Shown here piece by piece: positions 7,094 through 15,475 of a DNA stretch of 64,000 nt. This stretch comes from Clostridia bacterium (lineage in GTDB: Bacteria > Bacillota > Clostridia > Christensenellales > CAG-138): NCBI GenBank assembly GCA_030526425.1, contig JAUNCT010000001.1:85963-149962 (forward strand). Direction: 5' to 3'. The translations under genes and the position numbers were made by a program. Below the pieces are notes generated by a model. The model made no database searches. It saw nothing but the letters and a program-made list of their open reading frames with translations, and was not told the DNA's origin. Each line of letters starts with the position of its first letter. The first letter of the stretch is position 1.

Positions 7094-8653
7094 TCAGCGG
7101 AAGTCGACGTAGATCTCGTTCATGTCGGCAAGCGTCGGCACCGTCCAAACGAGTTCTCCGGTATAGCCGAAAACCGAGCGGCACTTGAGCGCCGCGTTTT
7201 TGAAGGCGGCGCAGGCGTTTTTCAGCTTGCCCGTCGAAGAAGTGCTGCGCAGGTCCTTCAGCTTTTCGAGCTTGTCCATGTACGAGGTGAAGTGGTTCAT
7301 CTGCGTGTCGGTGAAACGGTCCTCGTCGCGTGTTGCCGCATCGGATGCCGCTCTCTTCTCGAGCATCAGCTCGGTGAGCGGACCGCAGGTGTTGATGTAC
7401 TGGTTCGCGATGCGCGTCTGTTGCGTGATCTGCGCGCCGGCGTAGCTGAGCGCCGGGTATTCGGGGACGGTCACGCCGTAGATCTTTTTGATGAGTTGCA
7501 CGCGCTTCGACTGCTTGACGAAGTTGAAGTTCCAGCGGTACATGGAGTGCATGTCGCCTTCCATCGAATGCATGCTGATGTTGGAGGACGGCATGGAAGA
7601 GCCGTACAGCGCGAGCGACGCCGTTTGTTCAAAACTGCAGTTGGTGAACAGCTGTCCGTCGAATGCGGCGAGGATATCCGCGATCTTCAGGATGTTCCCC
7701 TTCTTTTTCAGCTGGTCGAAGATCGCCACAAGCATTTTTTTCTGGCGGTTGACGCGGTTCGGGTCGCCCGTTTGACCGGGCTCGAGACCGGAGCCGGACT
7801 TTCTCACGCGGAGATAGTCGAGCACCGCCTGACCGTTCATGTGCTTTTTGCCCTTGCTGTAGTGGCGACCATTGAGTGTGAAATCGATCTCGAGGCGGTA
7901 ATCCACGCCGCCGATGGCGTCCACAAGCCCCTTGACCGCGGGCATCGTGACGGCGTAGTAATAGTCGACGGGGATGCCGCCGAGCCAAAAGCTCGCGGCC
8001 TCACAGCATTTTTTGAAGCCCGCGTCGTTTGCCGCATAGATACCGCCGCCGCAGTTGAGCGCTGCGTTCAGCTTGTAGATGCCGCTTACACCGGGGATGG
8101 TCGTGTAGGTATCCCGAGGGAGGGAGATGAGGCTTGCGGTGTTGTTGTCGAAATTGACCGCAAGTACGATCATGACGTCCGCGTGCGCTGCGGAAACGCC
8201 GTCCTTTCCCTTCCAGGTCTCGCGCTCGGCGGAATAGTCCACGCCGATGAGCAGGATGTTCAGAATGTTTTGCTCCAATACGGGCGGCGTTTGGACGTAT
8301 GCCGCGAAGGGATCCGGGGTCGGCGTGGGTTCCGGCGTGACCGTTGCGGTCCCGGCCTTGCCGGGGGCGGGTTCCGGTGCGCGGGTCGGTGCCGCGGTGG
8401 GGACGGGCGTCGGATTGAACAGCGAAGAGGTCTGCGTTTTGAGCTTGGTGTAATAGGCGTAGCCTGCCGTGCCCGCACCCGCAAGCAGGATGAGCACGAT
8501 GAGCAGCACGATCAAAAAGATGAGTCGCTTGTGCTTTTTGCGCTGCTTGAGCTCCTCTTCGAAATCTTCGGGGCGGAAAGCCTCGATATCGGTCGTCAGA
8601 GGCCGGACACCGTTTTCGGCATCGGACTCCGGGCGAACGTGTTTGTCTACCAT
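7094..8653 (-). CDS. LytR-CpsA-Psr (LCP) family cell-wall ligase
   Basis: A 519-residue membrane protein. The cytoplasmic N-terminus is charged (about 1-42), one membrane segment follows (44-68), then a Pro/Thr-rich spacer, then the extracellular LCP domain beginning ILLIGVDYSAERE. LCP landmarks are DVMIVLAVNFDNNTASLISLPRDTYTTIPG (phosphate-binding Arg and Asp) and AIGGVDYRLE. The family transfers wall polymers such as teichoic acid or capsule from undecaprenyl carriers to peptidoglycan. The ~150-residue C-terminal tail is variable. Upstream is mscL on the same strand, but that gene has its own terminator at 8741-8769, so LCP is probably transcribed separately. Confidence 0.9.
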   Translation of the reverse strand: MVDKHVRPESDAENGVRPLTTDIEAFRPEDFEEELKQRKKHKRLIFLIVLLIVLILLAGAGTAGYAYYTKLKTQTSSLFNPTPVPTAAPTRAPEPAPGKAGTATVTPEPTPTPDPFAAYVQTPPVLEQNILNILLIGVDYSAERETWKGKDGVSAAHADVMIVLAVNFDNNTASLISLPRDTYTTIPGVSGIYKLNAALNCGGGIYAANDAGFKKCCEAASFWLGGIPVDYYYAVTMPAVKGLVDAIGGVDYRLEIDFTLNGRHYSKGKKHMNGQAVLDYLRVRKSGSGLEPGQTGDPNRVNRQKKMLVAIFDQLKKKGNILKIADILAAFDGQLFTNCSFEQTASLALYGSSMPSSNISMHSMEGDMHSMYRWNFNFVKQSKRVQLIKKIYGVTVPEYPALSYAGAQITQQTRIANQYINTCGPLTELMLEKRAASDAATRDEDRFTDTQMNHFTSYMDKLEKLKDLRSTSSTGKLKNACAAFKNAALKCRSVFGYTGELVWTVPTLADMNEIYVDFR

Positions 8654-8740
8654 AGGTCGTCTTCTTTCGGATGGATTTTGAATACTTCATTATACCACAG
8701 TTCCGCTTGCTGTTGTGCGGTGTTCTCGAATGCCCGGGAA

Positions 8741-8769
8741 AACAAAAACGCCCTGCCGGGGGCAGGGCG
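8741..8769 (-). terminator. terminator of mscL
   Basis: 9-bp perfect stem (8749-8757 with 8761-8769). Read on the minus strand it is followed by TTTTTGTT. Confidence 0.85.
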
Positions 8770-8787
8770 ACGGGTGACGGGAACCGC

Positions 8788-9204
8788 TTATTTCAGTTCG
8801 CTGGTGCAGTGCGGGCAACGGGTCGCGTCGATCGCGATCTCGCTCTTGCAGAAGGGACAGACCTTCGTGGTCGGCGCCTTGGGCGCTTCGGGTTCAGGCT
8901 TCTTTTCGGTGATCTTCTTTGCGGCGTTGATCGACTTGATGACCGTGAACAGCACGAAGGCAACAATCAGGAAGTTGACGATCGCGGTGATGAAAGAACC
9001 GTACTTGATCTCGACCTCGCCGACCTTGAACATCAGGTCCGCAAAGTTGTTTTTGAACAGCAGACCGACCAGAGGCGAGATGACATCGCCGACGAGCGAG
9101 TCGACGATCGCCTTGAACGCGGCGCCGATGACGACGCCGATGGCCATATCGACGACGTTGCCCTTCATAGCGAAGGCTTTGAACTCATTCAGAAACTTTT
9201 TCAT
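8788..9204 (-). CDS. mscL: large-conductance mechanosensitive channel MscL
   Basis: A 138-residue channel that opens under membrane tension to release solutes on hypo-osmotic shock. The N-terminal amphipathic helix and pore helix are diagnostic: [20 protein letters not shown], then [15 protein letters not shown] second membrane segment spans about residues 68-90. The C-terminal bundle ends in a CPFC...CPHC zinc-ribbon-like tail, common in Gram-positive MscL. A single gene with its own terminator. Confidence 0.97.
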   Translation of the reverse strand: MKKFLNEFKAFAMKGNVVDMAIGVVIGAAFKAIVDSLVGDVISPLVGLLFKNNFADLMFKVGEVEIKYGSFITAIVNFLIVAFVLFTVIKSINAAKKITEKKPEPEAPKAPTTKVCPFCKSEIAIDATRCPHCTSELK

Positions 9205-9293
9205 ACCTTATGCTCCTCTTTTCTGTTTTTTTCGGTAACCTATTATAGCCGACATCCGAGCGCTTGTCCAATGCGGATGATGAGGATTCCGCA

Positions 9294-10124
9294 TCATGTC
9301 GCCGCGGGTCTGACGGGGACCCAGACGAGCAAGTGGTACAGCGGACCTTCGGCGGTGTTTTCGAGGAAAAGCACGCGCCCGCCCGAACAGCCGGCAAACC
9401 GCAGCCCGTGCGCGTCGCGGTATTCGTACAGGATGCGCAAATCCTCATATGTCACGGCAAGGATATCACGCGTGGTGATGCAGGTGCGGATGAAGCTTCC
9501 CCCGGGCTGTCGGTATGCGTATTCCGGTACGGGGAGGCGGAAAGCGCCGGTGTATTTTTCGAGGGCGCCGATTCCCGCGGTGACGGAAAAAGCCCTTCCG
9601 GGGGCTCCGCGGTCGAGTTCCTCCAATGGGATCGTTGCGGATACATAGGTGAACGGCAGCTTGTCCGCCCACGGACCGAGGACGCGGCCGCGGTCGTGCG
9701 GAAGCCCGGGACCGATCGCACAGACGGCAACGGTACCGGGACCGGTGAAAGCCTCGACCTTCCCGGGGAGCGTCAGGGCGCATTCGGCGTAGACCCTCGT
9801 TTCGCGGATGCGTTCGAGTGCCAGCGTGAGTTTTTCCATCTGTTCGGAAAGCGATGCTTCCCGCGCGGCGAGAAACGCCGTGAAATCCGAAACGTTCCGG
9901 TGCTCGGAAAAATCGGCGGCTTCCTTCAACGAGATATCCATACTGCGCATCTCCCGCGTGATGAGGATGCGGAGCATGTCGTGCGTATCGTACCGGTAAT
10001 AGCCGTTCTCCCCGGCGGAGGGGTGCAACAGACCGGTTTCGCGGTAGTGACGGATGGTGTCGTTCGTGATGCCGAGACGGCGCGACAGCCGCGCGATGGT
10101 ATCGCCTTGTTCGGAGTTTCGCAT
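9294..10124 (-). CDS. MerR family transcriptional regulator with GyrI-like ligand domain
   Basis: A 276-residue activator. The winged helix is IARLSRRLGITNDTIRHYRE...GYYRYD (residues ~9-45), followed by the dimer coiled coil (about 80-120). The C-terminal half resembles the GyrI/BmrR-type multidrug-binding domain (YVSATIPLEELD, FIRTCITTRDIL). The start at 10124 has GGAAGGG upstream; a much longer frame through 12038 is only antisense to the next gene. It is divergent from the secreted flavoprotein at 10275, and a classic MerR operator lies between them (10166-10196), so it very probably activates that gene. Confidence 0.92.
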   Translation of the reverse strand: MRNSEQGDTIARLSRRLGITNDTIRHYRETGLLHPSAGENGYYRYDTHDMLRILITREMRSMDISLKEAADFSEHRNVSDFTAFLAAREASLSEQMEKLTLALERIRETRVYAECALTLPGKVEAFTGPGTVAVCAIGPGLPHDRGRVLGPWADKLPFTYVSATIPLEELDRGAPGRAFSVTAGIGALEKYTGAFRLPVPEYAYRQPGGSFIRTCITTRDILAVTYEDLRILYEYRDAHGLRFAGCSGGRVLFLENTAEGPLYHLLVWVPVRPAAT

Positions 10125-10165
10125 CGTGCCCTTCCCTTCTTTTCGGATTTCCGCAAAAAGTATGG

Positions 10166-10196
10166 TTGACTTTGGGGTTGCCCCATGGTTTACGAT
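10166..10196 (+). promoter_or_regulatory. MerR-type promoter/operator for the 10275 flavoprotein
   Basis: TTGACT (10166-10171) and TACGAT (10191-10196) are separated by a 19-bp spacer, longer than the normal 17. The spacer holds the dyad TGGGG-TTG-CCCCA (10173-10185). An over-long spacer with a central dyad is the signature of MerR-activated promoters, where the regulator untwists DNA to realign the boxes. Confidence 0.78.
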
Positions 10197-10274
10197 AACA
10201 ATATATCGGAAGGCGCTACGGAAATCAACGGTTTCCGCGCCGAAGAACAAATCATCAGGAGGAGAAGAACCCCA

Positions 10275-11987
10275 ATGTCCGGCTTGCTCAAAAAGTTTCT
10301 TTGTACGGTCATGGCACTGTCCATGGCAATGCCCGCGGGCGCAGCGTTTGCGGATGCCGCAACCTACACCCCCGGAACCTACACTTCCGTCGCGGAAGGC
10401 CGTAACGGCCCCGTGATCGTCTCCATGACGTTCTCGGAAAACGCGATCACCGATGTGACCGTCGATTTCGAGCGTGAGACCTACCATGTCGGCAACATCC
10501 CGATGGAGCTTTATCCCGCGCAGATCGTGGAACACCAGACGGTGAACGTCGATATCGTTTCCGGTGCGACCATCTCTTCGGTGGCGATGCTCGACGCCGT
10601 CCGTTCCTGCGTGGAAAAGGCAGGCGGCGATCTTTCCAAACTGCAGGCGGCGATCCCGACCACGCAGGTCGCTGAGGATTGCGCGACCGATGTCGTTGTC
10701 GTCGGTTCGGGTGCCGCGGGCATGACCGCTGCGATCCGCGCCGCGGAAGCGGGCAGCAAGGTCATCCTGCTCGAGAAGCTCGATATTCTCGGCGGTACCT
10801 CCACTTTTTCCATCGAAGCCTTCGGCGCGACCGAAGACCGTGTGCATGCGGCGCTCGGCAACCCGCTCACCAGTGAGGCGCAGTATGAGAGCTATTGCAA
10901 GGCGAACCCGGCGGGTGATCCCGCTGCGTTCCGTATCCTCGCCGATGAGAACGGCAAGGCGGTCAACTGGCTGTACTCCATCGGCGCTCCGCTGACCGTG
11001 ACCGGTGCGGGCGCGTTCGTCACCAGCAACCGCGAAGCGGGCAAGATGGGCGTCACTATCATCGGCGCGCTCAAGCAGGAAGTCAAAAAGCTCGGCGTGG
11101 ATGTCCGCACCGGCAACGCGGCGACCGAGCTCGTGATGAACGACGGCGCGGTTTCCGGTGTCAAGGTCAAGAACGATGCGGGTGAATACACCATCACCGC
11201 GAAGTCCTTCGTTCTGGCAACGGGCGGCTTCGGCGCAGACAACGACATGGTCGCGGAATATGTTCCCGCGCTCAAGGGTTACACCAATTCCTGCTCGATC
11301 GGCGCAAAGGGCGACGGTCACAAGATGGCGGTCGCCGTCGGTGCGCAGCTCGGCAATATGGATGCGTATGAGACCGTCCGCGTCAACTTCACCTACGGTG
11401 TGAAGGGTCCCCGCGTCTATTACATGGGCGTACTGGCCAACATGGGCGCGATCGTCGTCAACAAGGACGGCAAGCGTTTCGTCAACGATCAGGGCGGCTA
11501 CGGCGTCGGCATGAAGGTCGTGGAACAGGGCGGCGATGCATGGGCGATCTTCGACCGGTCCATGATGGAGAGCATCGAGGAGGTCCGCGAGTACGCGAGC
11601 CTCGGTCTGTTCGAAAAAGCGGATACGATCGAAGAGCTGGCGGCGAAGATCGGCGTCGACGCCGCGGGTCTCGCGGAGACCGTCGAAACCTACAAGGGCT
11701 ACGTCGCAAACGGCAAGGACGAAGAGTTCGGCCGCGGCATGCTGAACCTGACCTTCGATGAAGCTCCCTACTATGCCTGCAAGTGGCGTGCGCATGTGCA
11801 GGGCACCTTCGGCGGCATCGTCACCAACGTCGACACCGAAGTCACCGATGCCAACGGCAATGCGATCCCCGGTCTGTATGCCGCGGGTGAGTGCGCTTTC
11901 GTCGGCACCAAGGGTGCGAACCCGATGACCGTGGATGTCGTGTTCGGCGGCATCGCGGGCACCAACGCCGCAAACAACGCCAAATAA
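10275..11987 (+). CDS. secreted FMN/FAD flavoprotein reductase (fumarate/urocanate reductase-like)
   Basis: A 570-residue protein. The signal peptide ends near residue 27 (AAFA). An FMN_bind domain (about 30-120) contains DIVSGAT (93-99), a covalent FMN attachment motif. The FAD domain starts VVVGSGAAGMTAAIRAAEAG (142-161). Such proteins reduce an enoate acceptor outside the membrane using electrons passed through the FMN. INKDGKR-type residues are present (VVNKDGKRFVND), but the C-terminal substrate loop reads GTKGANPMTVDVVFGG, where fumarate reductases normally have an arginine after GAN; a different substrate is likely. AGGAGGAG nine bases upstream sets the start. Controlled by the divergent MerR protein; terminator at 12012. 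No cytochrome domain is present. Confidence 0.9.
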   Translation: MSGLLKKFLCTVMALSMAMPAGAAFADAATYTPGTYTSVAEGRNGPVIVSMTFSENAITDVTVDFERETYHVGNIPMELYPAQIVEHQTVNVDIVSGATISSVAMLDAVRSCVEKAGGDLSKLQAAIPTTQVAEDCATDVVVVGSGAAGMTAAIRAAEAGSKVILLEKLDILGGTSTFSIEAFGATEDRVHAALGNPLTSEAQYESYCKANPAGDPAAFRILADENGKAVNWLYSIGAPLTVTGAGAFVTSNREAGKMGVTIIGALKQEVKKLGVDVRTGNAATELVMNDGAVSGVKVKNDAGEYTITAKSFVLATGGFGADNDMVAEYVPALKGYTNSCSIGAKGDGHKMAVAVGAQLGNMDAYETVRVNFTYGVKGPRVYYMGVLANMGAIVVNKDGKRFVNDQGGYGVGMKVVEQGGDAWAIFDRSMMESIEEVREYASLGLFEKADTIEELAAKIGVDAAGLAETVETYKGYVANGKDEEFGRGMLNLTFDEAPYYACKWRAHVQGTFGGIVTNVDTEVTDANGNAIPGLYAAGECAFVGTKGANPMTVDVVFGGIAGTNAANNAK

Positions 11988-12011
11988 GAACCGCCGGTTC
12001 CCGGCGAAAAA

Positions 12012-12054
12012 GGCCCCGTACCGCGTTCTGCGCGGCACGGGGCTTTTCCTTTTG
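12012..12054 (+). terminator. terminator after the flavoprotein gene
   Basis: 13-bp stem with one wobble (12013-12025 with 12031-12043) followed by TTTTCCTTTT. Confidence 0.85.
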
Positions 12055-12159
12055 TCTTATGGGTAACATTCATAAAGTGAACGTTTGCAAAGGGGAAAAA
12101 GTATGATATCATCAAAACATCATCAAACCCGAAACGGACACACAAAGGAGGAACGGCCC

Positions 12160-12930
12160 ATGGGTCTTTTTGACAGGAAATACTGCAGTATCTGCGGTGA
12201 GAAGATCGGCATGATCGGCGGGATGCTCGGTATTCGCAAGCTTGAAGACGGAAACCTCTGCAAGGAGTGCCAGCGTAAGCTTTCTCCGTTTTTCAGCGAT
12301 AAAAAGAACTCGACCGTCGAGGAGATCAAAGAACAGCTCGCCTACCGCGAAGAAAACAAAAAGGACGTCGCGGCGTTTCACACCACGCGTACTTTCGGTA
12401 CCGGGTACCGCAAGATCTACATCGACGAGAATGCGAAGAAGCTGATGATCTCCGATTCTTCGGATCTTGCCAAGGCAAATCCGGACGTGATCGGCTTCGA
12501 CCAGGTGACGGGCTGCATGCTGACCGTTGATGAGAGCCATACCGAGGAGAAGACCAAGGACAAGGACGGCAAGCCTGTGAGCTACGACCCGCCGCACTAT
12601 GTCTACAGCTACGATTTCGATGTGCTGTTCACGTTCAATCACAAATATTTCAGCCAGGTGAAAGTGCAGCTGAACGGCAAGGACGTTTCGTTCAAGACGA
12701 TCGGTTCCGCACCGAACCCGATCGTGATCAAGATGAACCGCGCTTACCAGGAGAACCTTGCGCTCGGCGAGGAGCTGAAGGTGCTGTTCGACAAGGAATA
12801 CGAAAGCGCCTGCGAAGAGCGTGCGGCGGCTGCCGCACCGAAGACCGCGGTCGTTTGCCCCGCCTGCGGCGCGACGACCATGCCCGACGCGACGGGCTGC
12901 TGCGAATATTGCGGTACGCCGGTCGGTTGA
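12160..12930 (+). CDS. DUF4428-type protein with N- and C-terminal zinc ribbons
   Basis: A 256-residue cytoplasmic protein of unknown function. The N-terminus (about 1-50) has two CxxC-like pairs, CSICGEKIG and CKECQ, matching the DUF4428 zinc-binding module. A middle beta-rich domain (about 75-205) contains IDENAKKLMISDS and VIGFDQVTGCMLTVDE. The C-terminus carries a second ribbon, CPACGATTMPDATGCCEYCG. The AAAGGAGG site nine bases before 12160 fixes the start. Monocistronic, ended by the bidirectional terminator at 12953. Confidence 0.75.
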   Translation: MGLFDRKYCSICGEKIGMIGGMLGIRKLEDGNLCKECQRKLSPFFSDKKNSTVEEIKEQLAYREENKKDVAAFHTTRTFGTGYRKIYIDENAKKLMISDSSDLAKANPDVIGFDQVTGCMLTVDESHTEEKTKDKDGKPVSYDPPHYVYSYDFDVLFTFNHKYFSQVKVQLNGKDVSFKTIGSAPNPIVIKMNRAYQENLALGEELKVLFDKEYESACEERAAAAAPKTAVVCPACGATTMPDATGCCEYCGTPVG

Positions 12931-12952
12931 ATTGCGGTTTCGCAGAAACGGA

Positions 12953-12990
12953 AAAAGAGCACCGCTTTCCTCGGAAAGCGGTGCTCTTTT
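12953..12990. terminator. bidirectional terminator between convergent genes
   Basis: About 18-bp perfect stem (12953-12970 with 12973-12990) with a two-base loop and A/T runs on both flanks. It lies between the DUF4428 gene and malQ. Confidence 0.9.
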
Positions 12991-13002
12991 GTTACTTTTG
13001 GT

Positions 13003-14565
13003 TTACTTCGACGCTTTGCGCTTTGCGGGAGCCTTCTTGGGCTTTTCGGCAACGGGCAGGTCGAATTCTTTTTCCGCGCCTTCGGGCAGGCGGCTCGTGC
13101 GCCACACCATGAGGCGCAGTTCCTTGGCGAGCTTTGCGGTGAGCGCTTTTGCGTCCATACGCCACTGCCAGTTCGCGCTCGAAGTGCCGGGCGTGTTGAT
13201 GCGCGACTCGGCGCCGAGGTTCAGCGCGTCCTGCATCTGCATGACGAACAGGTCCGCAACAGAGGTCATGCCGCCGCGGATCATGCCGCGGATGTAGCCT
13301 TCCTTCTTGCTGAGACCGAGGTACTTCTCCGCCATTTCGATATCCGCGGGATCGGCCTCCTCGAACCAGCCGCCGACGGGCACGTTGTCGTGCGTGCCGG
13401 TGTAGCAAACGCAGTTGCGGTCGTAGTTATGCGGCAGGTAATCGCCGGGTTCGCGGGAATCGAATGCGAATTCGAGGACCTTCATGCCGGGCATTTTGGA
13501 ATCGGCGAGGAGTTGCTTGACGGAGGGCGTCTGGTAGCCGAGATCCTCCGCGATGAAGGAAAGGTTCGGGAACCAACCGGTCAGCGCGCGGCTGACGAAA
13601 TCGATGCCGGGACCCTGTACCCAGTGTCCGTTCTTCGCGGTAGTTTCCCCTGCGGGGACCGCCCAGTAGCTGTCGAGACCGCGGAAGTGGTCGATGCGGA
13701 TGACATCGAACAGCTTTGCGGCGCCGTCCACACGGCGGATCCACCAGCCGTAACCGTCTTCGCGCATTCTGTCCCAGTTGTACAGGGGGTTGCCCCACAG
13801 CTGTCCGTCCGCGGTGAACGCATCCGGCGGAACGCCGGAGACATCGGTCGCGCGGCCGTTTTCATCGAGCTGGAAGAATTCGGGTTCGGACCAGACGTCC
13901 GCGGAATCCATCGCGACATAGATGGGCAGGTCGCCGATGATGCCGACGCCGTGCTTCGTCGCGTATGTACGCAGATTGTCCCACTGCGCGAAGAACAGGT
14001 ACTGGACCGCTTCGAAGAAGGCAATGTCCTCTTTGAGGAGTTCGTTGTAGCGGGCGATGGCATCGGCGCGGTGGAGGCGGATGCCCTCATCCGGCCATTC
14101 CGTCCACGACTTCATGCCGAAGTGGCGTTTGACTGCCATGTACAGCGCGTAGTTTGGAAGCCAACGGCTGTTTTCCGCGCGGAACGCCGCGACCTTTTCG
14201 GGGGCGCGCTCCATGAGGCGGTTGCATGCGATGCGCAACACGTCGAAGCGGCTTTCGTAGATCTTGCCGTAATCGATATAGGAGGGATTCGTACCCCAGT
14301 TGCGGTCGCATTCTTCTTCGGTCAGAAGACCGTCGGCGATGAGCATCTCGAGGTCGATGAAGTAGGGGTTGCCCGCAAAGGTGGAAAAACTCGCGTACGG
14401 CGAATCACCGTAGCTCGTCGGTCCGAGCGGGAGCATCTGCCACCAGCGCATGCCGGAGGCTTCGAGGAAATCGACAAAGTCGTAAGCGGACTTGCCGAAG
14501 GTGCCGATGCCGTACTTCGACGGCAGCGACGAAACGGGCAGGAGGATACCTGCGCTTCTCTGCAT
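13003..14565 (-). CDS. malQ: 4-alpha-glucanotransferase (amylomaltase)
   Basis: A 520-residue GH77 enzyme that disproportionates maltodextrins, releasing glucose. Conserved segments are WWQMLPLGPTSYGDSPYASFS near the start, the nucleophile region VIRIDHFRGLDSYW (Asp), the acid/base region FIAEDLGYQTPSV (Glu) and YTGTHDNVPVGGWF (third Asp). A lysine-rich tail (KPKKAPAKRKASK) extends the usual C-terminus. It is the last gene of the LacI-binding protein-permease operon, 7 bases after the second permease, and would process imported maltodextrin. Confidence 0.95.
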   Translation of the reverse strand: MQRSAGILLPVSSLPSKYGIGTFGKSAYDFVDFLEASGMRWWQMLPLGPTSYGDSPYASFSTFAGNPYFIDLEMLIADGLLTEEECDRNWGTNPSYIDYGKIYESRFDVLRIACNRLMERAPEKVAAFRAENSRWLPNYALYMAVKRHFGMKSWTEWPDEGIRLHRADAIARYNELLKEDIAFFEAVQYLFFAQWDNLRTYATKHGVGIIGDLPIYVAMDSADVWSEPEFFQLDENGRATDVSGVPPDAFTADGQLWGNPLYNWDRMREDGYGWWIRRVDGAAKLFDVIRIDHFRGLDSYWAVPAGETTAKNGHWVQGPGIDFVSRALTGWFPNLSFIAEDLGYQTPSVKQLLADSKMPGMKVLEFAFDSREPGDYLPHNYDRNCVCYTGTHDNVPVGGWFEEADPADIEMAEKYLGLSKKEGYIRGMIRGGMTSVADLFVMQMQDALNLGAESRINTPGTSSANWQWRMDAKALTAKLAKELRLMVWRTSRLPEGAEKEFDLPVAEKPKKAPAKRKASK

Positions 14566-14572
14566 AATGTGA

Positions 14573-15475
14573 TTATCCTTTCACGGCGCCTGCTGCGACG
14601 CCCTTGATGATGTGCTTTTGGCACGTGAGGTAGAACACGATCACGGGGATGATGCTCATGAGGATGAGTGCCATCATCGCGCCGAGGTCCACCGTACCGT
14701 AGGAACCCTTGAGGTACTGGATATGGATCGGGATCGTACGGTATTTGGTGATATCCAGCGAGAGGTACGGGAGCAGATAGTCGTTCCAGACCCACATGAT
14801 CTCGAGGATACCGACGGAGATCATCGTGGGCTTGAGCATCGGAAGCACCACCGAGAAGAAGGTGCGCACCGGACCGCAACCGTCGATGGCCGCAGCCTCT
14901 TCGATCTCCAGAGGGATGGATTTGACGAAACCGACGAACATGAACACCGCAAGACCCGCGCCGAAGCCCACGTAGATCACGGGGATCGTCCAAGGCGTGT
15001 TGAGGCGCAGCGTGTCCGCCGTTTTCGACAGCGTGAACATGACCATCTGGAACGGGACGACCATGCTGAAAACGCAGCCGTAGTATACCACACGGCACAG
15101 CAGGGAGTCCACACGGGAGATGTACCACGCCGCCATCGAGGTGAACAGCAGGATCGCCGCGGTGGAAAGCACCGTGATCGTCACGCTGTACAGAACGGAC
15201 TTCCAGAAGGGGTAGTTGCCGAAGGTCATGCCGGTCTCGAAGTTCCCCATGCCCGCGTACATTTCACCCGTCGGCAGGGCGAAGGTGTCCGTCTTGACGA
15301 AGGTGTTGAGCTTGAAGGAGTTGATGAGAACGATCACGACGGGCATCACGTAAAGGATGCAGACGATCGTCAGCAGGATCGTGAGCAGCGCCTTGGTGCG
15401 TTTTTCAGGATTTTTTAAGTTAACGAAAAAACTAAGAACAGAGTCCCATACGATATTTTTGATAAAGTATTTCAT
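14573..15475 (-). CDS. maltodextrin-type ABC transporter permease (MalG-like)
   Basis: A 300-residue inner-membrane permease with six hydrophobic segments. The ATPase-docking EAA loop is EEAAAIDGCGPVRTFFSVVLP. It pairs with the MalF-like permease, whose stop overlaps its start (TAATG). The gene set (LacI regulator, binding protein, MalF-like, MalG-like, MalQ) points to maltose/maltodextrin uptake. No ATPase gene is nearby; a shared MsmX-type ATPase encoded elsewhere is the usual solution in Bacillota. Confidence 0.92.
   Translation of the reverse strand: MKYFIKNIVWDSVLSFFVNLKNPEKRTKALLTILLTIVCILYVMPVVIVLINSFKLNTFVKTDTFALPTGEMYAGMGNFETGMTFGNYPFWKSVLYSVTITVLSTAAILLFTSMAAWYISRVDSLLCRVVYYGCVFSMVVPFQMVMFTLSKTADTLRLNTPWTIPVIYVGFGAGLAVFMFVGFVKSIPLEIEEAAAIDGCGPVRTFFSVVLPMLKPTMISVGILEIMWVWNDYLLPYLSLDITKYRTIPIHIQYLKGSYGTVDLGAMMALILMSIIPVIVFYLTCQKHIIKGVAAGAVKG

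Noticed and set aside
7292..9238. 648-codon plus-strand open frame
   Set aside because: Antisense shadow of the LCP and MscL genes, with arginine/valine-rich sequence and no recognisable domain.
10125..12038. Long minus-strand open frame extending the MerR gene upstream to over 900 residues
   Set aside because: It is antisense to the flavoprotein gene and arises from high-GC codon bias; the MerR helix-turn-helix and ribosome site place the start at 10124.
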